Shown one piece after another: positions 55,001 to 64,000 of a stretch of 64,000 bases of DNA (the stretch's first letter is position 1; each line of letters opens with the position of its first letter). The position numbers and the translations under genes are program-made. The notes beneath the pieces are model-generated. The model ran no database searches. It saw only the letters and a list, made by a program, of their open reading frames with translations, and was not told where the DNA came from. Source of the DNA: Corella eumyota (Eukaryota > Chordata > Ascidiacea > Phlebobranchia > Corellidae); contig OY720100.1 in NCBI GenBank assembly GCA_963082875.1, positions 13,664,591 through 13,728,590 of the forward strand, written 5' to 3'.

Positions 55001-58000
55001 GTTTGTATACTTAGTGCTTAAAATAATGTTTTGTTTTTAAATTTTATAAAACCATCATTATTTTAAATTATTACGATTATTATAATATGACACATCAAGC
55101 TAGTGTAGTAATGGCTGTACACACTTATATATAAGAGTGCTTGAGAGATGTTACAGTCAAGTGTTTGGTAACTATTTTGGCACGGATGTCAAACAAAAAT
55201 CAATATTTAATTCAAGTTTAACAAACAGGAGTGTATGGAAATGTACATTTTGTTATTAGAATTTAAACTGATATTGTAGTATTCCGAAAAGCAGACAATA
55301 AATTAATTTACACAATCTTTAAACATATTTTGACAATTTTAGTGACTACTTTTTCTAAATATTTAAAAATGCAGTCATGTGTAATAAACAGAGACTGTGT
55401 GTACTTTAGTGTATTACTTTTACGATTTTTATAAAATTATCCAGTATCAGGATTCTTTAACTATATATCTTCTAACTCTGTTATTATCCCATGTCTAGTG
55501 AATGGTTATTTTTATTTTGGAATCATGATTATTAATATATATTGTTCTTGTTATTTTTATGGTTCCCACATCTAACTACTTTACAGTTCATAATTTTATG
55601 GAAAACCAGAAATATTTTAAAAAACATAAGTATTTAATCAATAAAGTCAAAATAAATTAACATTTTAACTGTAAAATATTGATGTCGTATAATATTGTAT
55701 AGCCAATACAAAAAAAAAAAATTTTGAAAACTCCATATAACATACCACTTCCTTGGGAGGCCGGCGTTGTCTTGGTCTTCGAGGACGTTGTCGTCGCTTC
55801 TCACCATCCTGACCCTCTTTATTCTCAACTTGTCCCTCCTCTCCTTCTTGACCTTCCTCCTAAAATCAAAAAGTCTTTGTCAGTACTCTTAAAATTAAAA
55901 AAAAAAATTTAAATGAAGAATTGGTATATATACCATAAAAATATAGTTAGACTTTGCCTAAACTCTAAACAGGCTGAGTTAAAATCTATTAAACAATTAG
56001 ATGAATATTTACGTTTATTATATATTTAGTAATTAATATGTTGTTTAAAAATAGGGATTAAATTTTCAAATTAATGTTTGAGTTTAGGACCACAAGAAAT
56101 GTTAAAAATAAATTGCCACGTCCTATGTATGCTATTACAATATTACCTTAACTGCATAATAACGAATAAAACAACAATTTAAATGTGTTTGTTTTTCCTA
56201 ACTGTATTGTTTAAATACATTTTGCGGACTATTAATAATTGATAAACAAATATTTGCCCTTCCTACAGGAGCCGACGAAGGCATCAATATTTTATAAAAT
56301 TTTTGCATTCGAGCACTTAATGCACGTCATGCAAAATTCATGCGTTTGGACGAAAAAAAAATTTAATTTAAAAATGAATGAGGTAAGAATTCTTAAAAAA
56401 ATTTAGGACCAAAACGTATGTTATACTTAAATGAACTGTATATATTGTTTAATATATATATATTCATTTTTTTTGTCTTTTGAAATGAAATAAAAATTTG
56501 TTATATTAGTAAACTGGTTAACTTTTAACTAAACAATATTTAGTTAAAAATTAACTAGAAGTTGGATTAGTAACAACTAATGACATGCGCTTGTTAAAAC
56601 GATCACCAAACTAGATATTTGCAATTTTAGTCAATTTAATAATATAAAATAATATGTTACATAATTTAACACATGTCTAAATCAATTTATCACTGTAGTT
56701 TAACATTCAAATTTATTGATTTATTGGAAAAAATCCATTCTTTGCCTTAGAATTATTTAAAATATTTAATAATCTATGCTTGAAAATAATAAAATCTTCA
56801 AATTTTTAAGTTTAAAAACCTGGGTGGGTGGACGACGGGGTCGTCTAAACCAAGGGGGTCGACGATTGTAACGTCGAGGGGGCCGAGTGTTTTGGTTGAC
56901 CAATTTTTCCCCCTCTTCGGTCTCCTCCGCTCCTTCCTGCTTCTCTTCCGAGCGCTTTTATTTTAATGTCAAGTTTAAGCAAAAAAATAACAAACCTCCG
57001 CTTCATATATTTTTAAAAAAGATGAAAATGTTAGATGTGATACACACATGAAAGCTAAACACCTTTTTGCGCTTTATGTAAATGATTTTAACCCAGTTTT
57101 ATGACCTTTTTGAGAGTAACCCATGCAGTAACACATAACAAATAAGACATGTATTTGTACCGCCACCAGGTATTGGCTAAGTTCGACAAGCATATTAAAT
57201 GTTACCATATTAAACCTACAACACTGAAACCTACAATGTATAGTGTCATGTGTGTTAAAAAACTAACTGTGTCCGAGTATTTCACTTACATCTTTTCGTG
57301 CCCGCCATCTTGGTCGAAAGCGATGGCGATCAGCGGCGTACTTGCTTCCTTTGACAGGATCGCCGTTGGGTCCAGTCACATTTGCTGCCTCTGGAAGACC
57401 CTGAATAAATAAAAACATTATCTTTGAGCTAGATTTATTAAAATTTGAATTCTTGTACCGATAGAATATACAGGATTAAATGAACATTAAATGGTTATCG
57501 AATAAATTGCATGTATCAAGTGTATTCTAACTGGGTGAGGGTTTAATTTAGGCAGTCCATTTAACAACTATTTAATATACATTTATTTATGCGATCCAGT
57601 ATGTTTTAAAAGTAGCCTTATTTTTAGTTTTTTGTATATCTTTATCCTCGATCTGGGAAGGTCAAATGTGCGACCTAAACATAGAGTAACAACAGTTACC
57701 CTGAACCAGTCTCGAGTTGCCTTTAGCAGTTTGGGATGTTATATAGATAAGTTGTTGATTAAGTTAAGTGCTAGACTGGAACTGTATTTAATTTTAAACT
57801 TTCAAAGTCATTATTTTCGTCTAATTGCCATGTATCAGAGCATTGCAAAACATTAAAGTTTATCTAAAAAAAGTTAAAGCAAAAAAAATTGTTTTTTACT
57901 TTTTCGCCTTCCACGACATCGAATTCAACAAGCTCTCCATCACCGACGCTGCGCAAGTATTTGCGAGGATTATTCTTGATGATCGCAGTTTGATGGATGA

Positions 58001-58486
58001 ACACATCTTCTTTATTGTCGTCTCGATTCACGAAACCGTATCCGTTTCGAACGTTGAACCACTTTACCACACCAGAACATTGTGTTGCTGTAAAGAAATG
58101 GAATTAACTTCTAAAACTATGCTAAAATTGAATTTAATAAAATTTAAGAGTTTTGTTCCGTTTCAGTCTTTGCACGCATTTAAAGATTCGTAAATTCAAT
58201 AAATTTGCAAAACAAATATTTTGTCAGTCACTTTTTGTTCAATAAATAAGCAATATTACTTTAATAACTCTTTAAATAAGGGGTTGCCAGTAACAAAGCA
58301 ATGGCGGTAACAGATTATGCAAACATTAACAATATAGTTTAGTGCAAAACTCCGTTTTCAAGGTCATTCGTAAAATTTAATTTAATCGCTCGTTATCAAA
58401 TACTTGGTGTACTTACCAAGAACCTTTTTTTCGCCAACAACAGGTTTCATTGCGGCTTGGTCGGGCTGTTCGGACTGCTCCGACAT
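52040..58486 (-). CDS. YBX1: Y-box (cold-shock domain) nucleic-acid-binding protein
   Basis: Binds mRNA and Y-box DNA; packages and stabilises or represses mRNAs and can act in transcription. Eight coding exons: 58417-58486, 57900-58087, 57290-57400, 56820-56954, 55746-55859, 54141-54238, 53837-54014, 52040-52093; 315 residues (human YBX1 324). The cold-shock domain (about 25-90) has RNP1 [14 protein letters not shown] and RNP2 DVFIHQ, and is followed by [13 protein letters not shown] and the family's [10 protein letters not shown]. The tail alternates acidic ([15 protein letters not shown]) and Arg/Pro-rich ([13 protein letters not shown]) islands, as in vertebrate Y-box proteins. The last exon encodes a direct repeat, [12 protein letters not shown]. 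No acceptor-like site lies just before the ATG, unlike several neighbours. The symbol marks the YBX1/2/3 group; paralogue assignment is not possible. Confidence 0.95.
52060..52096 (-). repeat. 18-bp duplication in the last Y-box exon
   Basis: CCGGCCGTTGTATCAGAG is present twice in direct succession, encoding PAVVSE twice. The identity of the two copies suggests a recent in-frame duplication. Confidence 0.9.
52160..53690. repeat. Minisatellite filling Y-box intron 7
   Basis: About 1.5 kb of GACAATTTAACTC / GACAACTCAACTC modules of 15-17 bp, arranged in a higher-order unit. The marker CAATACCAACTTAACCCTTG lies at 52461, 52601, 52741, 52881 and, as CAATAACAAC, 53021, exactly 140 bp apart. Later copies at 53147, 53287, 53412, 53490 and 53599 show deletions of whole modules. 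The array lies wholly inside the 1743-bp intron 52094-53836. Confidence 0.95.
54601..54661. repeat. ~20-bp triple repeat in Y-box intron 5
   Basis: AAAACATGATGCTTTAAAC recurs three times, the middle copy altered to AAAACATGATGCTGGTGTGC. Confidence 0.9.
54874..55070. repeat. ~110-bp tandem duplication in Y-box intron 5
   Basis: Two diverged copies start TGGTAAT at 54874 and 54984. Both contain TTTTTAAATTTTATAAAACCA and end ATTTTAAATTA. Confidence 0.75.
57625..57760 (-). mobile_element. SINE tail-side fragment in Y-box intron 2
   Basis: Minus-strand copy with TATCTTTATCCTCGATCTGG, CGACCTAAACATAGAGTAAC, CCAGTCTCGAGTTGCC and GTTGTTGATTAAG; the head is missing. Confidence 0.8.
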
Positions 58487-60049
58487 GATGTTAAATTTTT
58501 TAGATGTTTACGGATTTCCTCTTCCTAAGAATTTCAGAGTGACCGCCGATGGAATGAAATTCGGGAACGTTTGTCACGTCACTGTCTCCCTACAAAATCA
58601 CCCGGCCATGAAATTAATAAAAATATAATATTTTATAAAAAACAACATACGTTAGAATTATAACGCTGTCTAAATAAACACCAGAAACACAATACTATTT
58701 TTTTTAATAAAATAAAAATAAAAGGAAAATTTGAAAGAATAGTAAAAGAATAAAGAAATTGAGAGGCACACAATAACCCGCGTGGTGTTGCGGTTTTGGT
58801 TCTACCAGTTTTATAAGTAGTGTTGGATTTAATTTGACTTCACGTGCAAAATTTTAAAATTTAGACACTGTAGTAGCAAAATTTTTTTGCACTCTGATAT
58901 TTTGCGTATTTTTATTTCCACTACTTTAGGTTTTTCTTAATAATTTAAACCTTAATGTGGAAAGGTTGGTACGGACAAATCTTATTCTACGAAAGCTTTC
59001 GTTTCAATCCTGACTTCTTGTTTTTCATAAGCCTACATATTTAAGTGGCCAATTGGTTTTGTAGCTAGTCATAGGTAAAGTACATTTAGCATCCTATTAA
59101 AAGAAGTTCACAAAACCTCTTCTTGTAACAAAATATAGCTTAAAATATTATGCGATTCTTTTACACTTTGGATCTGCAGCAAAAAAATCGTTGTGCTACC
59201 AGTAGCCTATTTTTTTTTTCTTACATAGACACAAGTGAATAAAATCATATGATTTTTTTATTAAAATCAAAATTATAAACTTCTCTTGTATCAATTTAAA
59301 TAAAAAATTTAAGATTGCAAATAAGTACGATGTATAACTTTGTGAGCAGTATTAAAAAACAGTATGTGTATAATAGTGTTATGTGAATTTTCAATTGCGG
59401 TTATTAAATAATTGTACTGTGTCATGTAATACAAATGTGTTAAAGGGGTGGTCGTGTATAACAATTGTATACATGTGTAAACATAAAAAAACAGAAAAAT
59501 AATAAACTCTAAAAAGAAGAGAAAAAATAAAGTCAAATAACATGTGAAAAAAACAAAACAAACAAAAGTGCGATTTAAATACATTTAATTAGATAAACTA
59601 ATTTACAAAATGGGCTAAAGAAATAGTTGCAAAAAACTATTGAGCCTGTAAAAATAAGCCAATATTATAGCTTTTACATAGATATAAGCACAGTAAAAAG
59701 AAGAGACTTAATGGAATGCTCTTATGAATAAACATAAACAAACAAGTAAAACCGCAAAAGCAGGACTAATAACAATAGTCTGCTTATTGAAACAAAGGCA
59801 AACACCTTATTGGCAAAATAAAGTTGCCATAATTCTAACAAAACAAAAAAGCAACTGATAAATAAATCACAGAGTTGCTTGAAAAAAACAAATATTTAAT
59901 TAGTTGTGTGTTATACATAATAAGGAACTGTCACAAATCACGAATTTTAGATAAGTAATAACATATAATTAATGCAATCAAACAAAAAGAATAACAAAAA
60001 ATTACATAAATAAATAAAAAATAAATAATTTTAAAGATTTAATATTTAA
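58487..60049. other. Intergenic, Y-box promoter and WRPW-gene 3' flank
   Basis: AT-rich, no supportable gene. The frame at 59309-59584 is low-complexity and has no domain. TTTATT on plus near 59256 might be a distant poly-A signal for the upstream gene. Confidence 0.55.
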
Positions 60050-62445
60050 CTAACACCATGGCCGCCATACGAAATTGTCAATTTGGCCAAACGAAACCCA
60101 AGGATGGGGCTCTCTTTCAGTATGTACTGGACTGGAGGTAGCCAACGGAGCCCCTATATAAGGGTGTGAGGGACATTTAACATTGGTGGAACTATCAGAC
60201 ACCTCACTTACAGGAGTTGAGGTAATGAAGCGTCTGCTCTTAGTGTTGTTGTTATTATTGTTAGAGGGATATTTTTGCTGCCGAGAACGCTGGTTATTTA
60301 TATGTTGACTATTTTCAAATGCGGAATCGTTCTAAAAGTTTTGAAGTAAAATTTAGTAAACGATGTTGTTTAAATTTATTTATTAAAGTAATTTTTATTG
60401 ACATAAAACCGAATTCATTAATTTGATTTAACAACACATTGCCAAGTTTGGTAACTAGTATTACCTTTAGTGATTGCGCTTCATCCAAAACGCTTTTAAG
60501 GTTTCGATCCCCGTTTAAAAACTGTTTGTTTGTTGTCAAAACACCATCTTCGATAAAGCAAATAAATCGAGCAAATGAATCTAACAAAAATTAAAAGTGT
60601 TTAAAAAATATTGTTGATTATCGACAGCGTGGTGTAGTAGTTGACTTTACTACACGAGGTCATAGGTTCGACTGCTTACTTGTTGTAGCAACCTTGAGTA
60701 TAGTGCAAACTTCGAATAAGTTTCGAGCAATTATTGTCAATAATATTCCAAATTGTCAAAGTCAACCCAATATTGGGTCGGGGTAACAACTTTTTATTCT
60801 ATATTAAGTCCTTAAAGTCAACCTTTTAACATTAAGAATATACGAGACGTTTTAAAAACACTAACTGAACAAGACTTATAAAAAATGTTATTTACCGTCA
60901 GAACCATTTTCAGTTTTGTAACTCGATGAACCAGCATTACTTGGCCTTGAACAATAACCCGAAGATGTAGCTGTACTCGCTTTAGGGGTAGACATATGTG
61001 AGGCAGGCGGGGATTTTTGAGGGGTGGAGGTTAAGCTGGGTGCAAAACCGGGACTGTATCGTCTGCTTTCATCTCTGGTTACTGTAAAAAAATAGATATT
61101 TTTTTAAGAAACTTGAAATAATTAGATTGATAGTAGACAAAAATTTCTATTGCCATTTTTTAAAGTTTTACTACAACATACTTTTATAAAAATGATTTTT
61201 TACCTGTATAATTTTCCACATAATTTTTTTTTTTGTTTTCGTTTTCAGACTCTAGTTGCCTCAAAAAAGTGTTGTACATACTCATAGCAGAAGGTTGCTT
61301 CGACAAACCCTCTAAATGAAAAAAAAAACATTAGTTGAAATGATGAAGAGGTGTTTTTCACATTTCCAACTGTCGATACAATCACCAAAATAAAATCAAA
61401 AGTTTTGTGATTTACAACAAACCTGGTATATTTTCTTTTGATGCTACAGTGCTGTTTGTATTAAAAGCCTTGGAGTTGCTTATCACTCTTGCCTGTTTTA
61501 CCATAGAATTTCTCTTTGGTTTTCTAGCGGACTGCTGCTGTTTCCTTGCCAAACGTCGTTTACCTATAAAAACATTTCAAAATTATAAACATTATACATC
61601 AGATTTGTAACAATAGATCTGTCAAATTAGGTTTAAACAATAGTATGACTTACCTCTATTGCCGGATGGTCCAAAATAGGAATCGTTATTGGTGCCGTAA
61701 GGTGGCGTGGACACTCCTTGATTTCCCGAAAAAGCACCGAAACACAGGTTTTCTTTCGCACAACAAGATGAAGCTGCATTTTGCCTTGATTGGTTGTTCA
61801 GTGGGGCAAATGCCAGACGTTTGTTAACCCTTGCATCGGAATGCGTCGGTGTGTAGCATAAGTTTGGTGCTACATTTGAAGGTTGAGGTACAGCTAACAT
61901 GTAGGATTGTGAACGTAAACCCTGAGCGTTAAAACCTGTTGGAGCGTTGGAGACAGCATGCTAAAAAGGCAACATAATTTTACATGTAACGTACTTTTTT
62001 TAAATTACATTCTTATTAAAAAGAAATGACTTAAGTTTACATTTACATCTACATTAAAGTACCGTTCATGCAGAAAATCTAAGTAACCTATAGATTGTTA
62101 TATATGTCTAATAATATTTACCATTCTTGAACGTTTGGGAACAGCAACCATGTGATGGCTAGGTGGACAGACGGCGCTTCTTTTAACCGGAATATGCATC
62201 GGTAATCTTGGCCTGCGAGTGTCCGAACTCTATAACAGGCATGTACATAGCATTAACATTTGAACTATAAGTTAAATGACGTGGCCTAGGACTTTTAAAC
62301 GCTAATTTAATACGTTATTGGTATTAAATACACTTACATTTTCATCATAGAATGGTGTTACTGGTTTCACTGTTCGTACTGAATTCATATCCATAAATAT
62401 ATTGTGTAGGGCGGCTGGCCTGTCATAGCATTGTTCAACGGTCAT
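60050..62445 (-). CDS. Unrecognised protein with C-terminal WRPW motif
   Basis: Eight exons with consistent phases and GT-AG edges: 62338-62445, 62122-62229, 61654-61960, 61423-61563, 61204-61311, 60896-61081, 60465-60580, 60050-60331; 451 residues. The chain is mostly Ser/Asn/Pro/Gln-rich and looks disordered. It has a basic, nuclear-localisation-like patch (KRRLARKQQQSARKPKRNS), a proline-serine patch with SPGFAPSLTSTPQKSPP, one more ordered exon (DSFARFICFIEDGVLTTNKQ..SVLDEAQSLK) and an asparagine run. It ends SFGQIDNFVWRPWC-stop. WRPW is the Groucho/TLE-binding tetrapeptide of Hairy/E(spl) proteins and is also found in Ripply proteins, but no bHLH or Ripply domain is seen. A nuclear co-repressor-recruiting role is only an inference. 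An acceptor-like GATTTAG lies 3 nt before the ATG. Confidence 0.82.
60620..60850 (+). mobile_element. SINE in the WRPW-gene intron
   Basis: Plus-strand, moderately decayed: GACAGCGTGGTGTAGTAGTTG, GAGGTCATAGGTTCGACTGC, GCAACCTTGAGTATAGTGC, CAACCCAATATTGGGTCGGGG. Confidence 0.75.
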
Positions 62446-63195
62446 TTTCTAAATCTTTTTAGTTACTTAAAATAAAATACAACTGAATGTTGGAACTTAA
62501 AAAGAGAAGTGATTGTATAAGGACGACTTGCTCAGCTATTTGTACGCCGTGCGCTGCAGGTTCCTAATCGAAAAACCCGGCGTGACACTAAATTCTCCAT
62601 TATGGCCAAACAATACAAGTAGCTGTAGGCTTCAGTCTGCGAAAAACAGCATGTTATCTAGTTTGATTTAGAACTTTGCATAATGTAAGGTGTCTGTAGA
62701 TTAGGTGAGTTAAACCGGATATCTAAAACCTCTAAAGGAGCAAGGTGTCGTGATTTTCTTATCTGTAATATTTGCTTTAGCGCATTTTTTGGAAATGTTA
62801 TCAGTTTTTCGATACTATTGTAGGCAACTGGTAGGAATTCTAAAATCCAACATGGCGGCCCGAAAAATGCTTTCTAAACATATTTAACTTTTACAAAAAA
62901 GGTAAGTGAAAAAATTTTATGATAATTTATATATAAGTGATTTGTAATATATATATTTAATATTTTTGCAAATTAATTTACGACAATTAAAAGTTGCTCT
63001 TTTATAAATTTTTATTTGCAAATAAGACGATAAAATTAGTACGAGAAAATATATTAACTTCAGTAACGGGGCAAAAGAAGGCAAAAGGTGATTTAATAAC
63101 AATATTATAAATAAAAATAAACCCTTTTATATATCAACGTTTAGTTAACTCAGTAAGATTGCAATTTATACAACATAATCAGCAATATTGTTAAT
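62446..63195. other. Intergenic between GH9 3' end and WRPW-gene 5' end
   Basis: About 750 bp containing the presumed WRPW-gene promoter and the GH9 3' UTR. Around 62540-62610 it is less AT-rich (CGCCGTGCGCTGCAGG, CCCGGCGTGACAC), which may mark a promoter. No other feature recognised. Confidence 0.5.
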
Positions 63196-64000
63196 CTATG
63201 TCTGATAATTGTATGAAAATATTATTGTTATGAAGTAACACAAAAATACGACAGGATAAGACATTGAAATTCCGCTTGCAGTGTTTCCCTTTTTTTGAAA
63301 CCATATCACTCCCGCCACGGCGCTCTGAAACCCAGCATTTCCATCAAGGGAAACCCTGCTTTGTTTTTCGTTTAGTCGCTGGTTGCTAAATAAGTCAAAG
63401 CGGTCGGGGCCACCGACAAGCGCTCCATTCAAAGTCTGTAACAAACAGTAATAAGTCTTAAAGATAACTCTTCCTACTGTAATATGCACCAATTAAAACA
63501 CCTTTTTTTCTAATGCACTAATGCTTAACGTGTATCGTTGGTTAAAATACTTTAATTAGCCATCTAATACTTTTTTTTATACTAAAAATATCACTGACTT
63601 TTTGCCTCTAAGTCTTAGTCTAGTAATGGTAATAACGTACCTGGGGGTTCGGGGATTCAACTTGCTGGTAATCGAACCCACAAGGGTCCGGATCCGAGGG
63701 ACAGGAACTGGCTTTGTGGTAGGGTTGGTCCGGTGGATTTGTCCCGAACCCTACAACGTAACTTTGCCCACCTTGTCCTAATAAATAGTTGATTTGAAAG
63801 ATACCCAAGTTCCTCCATTTTCCGGCGTTTGCATGATTCGGAAAATTCTTTGCGGTGATAAGTAATATCATGGCAGCATTTGCTAAAACAAAGTTTATTT
63901 TAAATTTTACCATTTAAAAAAACCTTTTTCTAAATACAAATTTGTATTTTTTCTTAGTTCTGTAATATTGCATACCTGCGTATTTTGCTGTGTAAGTATC
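63196..64000 (-). CDS. Glycoside hydrolase family 9 protein, 3' part, catalytic residues replaced
   Basis: C-terminal part of an animal GH9 (endo-beta-1,4-glucanase family) protein; the 5' part lies beyond the right edge. Exons: 63976-64000 (partial), 63641-63882, 63196-63435. INYLLGQGGQSYVVGFGTNPP, then SSCPSDPDPCGFD and NGALVGGPDRFDLF..DGNAGFQSAVAGV, follow the family without gaps. However, the signature PHHR reads PYHK, and the NEVATDYNAGF block reads SRVSLDGNAGF, so the general-acid Glu is Arg; the acidic DDRSDY stretch is also changed (SNQRLN). The nucleophile Asp region is outside the window. After AVAGV come a short linker and a hydrophobic end (SYPVVFLCYFITIIFSYNYQT), suggesting a membrane tail or GPI signal. 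Probably a non-catalytic, surface-anchored homologue. Confidence 0.93.

Noticed and set aside
59309-59584. 91-codon minus-strand frame rich in Phe and Leu
   Set aside because: Low-complexity AT-driven frame without splice context or domain; hydrophobicity follows from T-runs.

Overview
The window is AT-rich animal nuclear DNA with intron-rich genes. It is probably from a tunicate (ascidian) or a close invertebrate deuterostome. The grounds are clear chordate-type orthologues (CYRI, L(3)mbt-like, ZNF143/Staf, TRAF7, SAXO4, Y-box), an animal GH9 cellulase-family gene, and splice-acceptor-like AGs a few bases upstream of many start codons, as expected for spliced-leader trans-splicing. The tunicate assignment is an inference, not proven.

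Layout. Positions 1-8612 are one satellite array of about 313-bp units. Each of 28 units carries the same box, TCACGTGA in 27 of them. The array ends against a diverged unit in inverted orientation (about 8630-8935), followed by a tRNA-like relic and a degenerate ~122-bp tandem repeat. From 12.8 kb onward the window is genic. On the minus strand: CYRI/FAM49 (12886-17880), an unrecognised 7-TM protein (20380-21639), a single-exon Mu-class GST (23200-23865), a three-MBT/SAM L(3)mbt-like protein (24439-27180), the 38-residue OST4 microprotein (30277-30393), a ZNF143/76 (Staf) zinc-finger factor in 18 coding exons (31598-39229) and TRAF7 in 17 coding exons (40235-47543). SAXO4/PPP1R32 (48419-51196) is the only plus-strand gene recognised; it is divergent from TRAF7 and convergent with the Y-box gene. 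Then on the minus strand: a Y-box cold-shock protein (52040-58486), an unrecognised protein ending in WRPW-C (60050-62445), and the 3' part of a GH9 gene that runs off the right edge (63196-64000).

A tRNA-derived SINE family of about 290 bp has roughly 20 copies, mostly in introns, from nearly intact to heavily decayed; one copy is nested inside another. Intron 7 of the Y-box gene is largely a minisatellite with a 140-bp higher-order period.

The genes do not form one pathway; the window is an ordinary mixed gene neighbourhood beside a satellite block. The points most worth following up are: the GH9 protein, which aligns without gaps but has lost the catalytic Glu and the signature His; the WRPW protein, which looks like a possible Groucho/TLE recruiter; the E-box satellite with its inverted edge; the 7-TM orphan; a CRE cluster in front of a small ORF between SAXO4 and the Y-box gene; and the recurring near-ATG acceptors.
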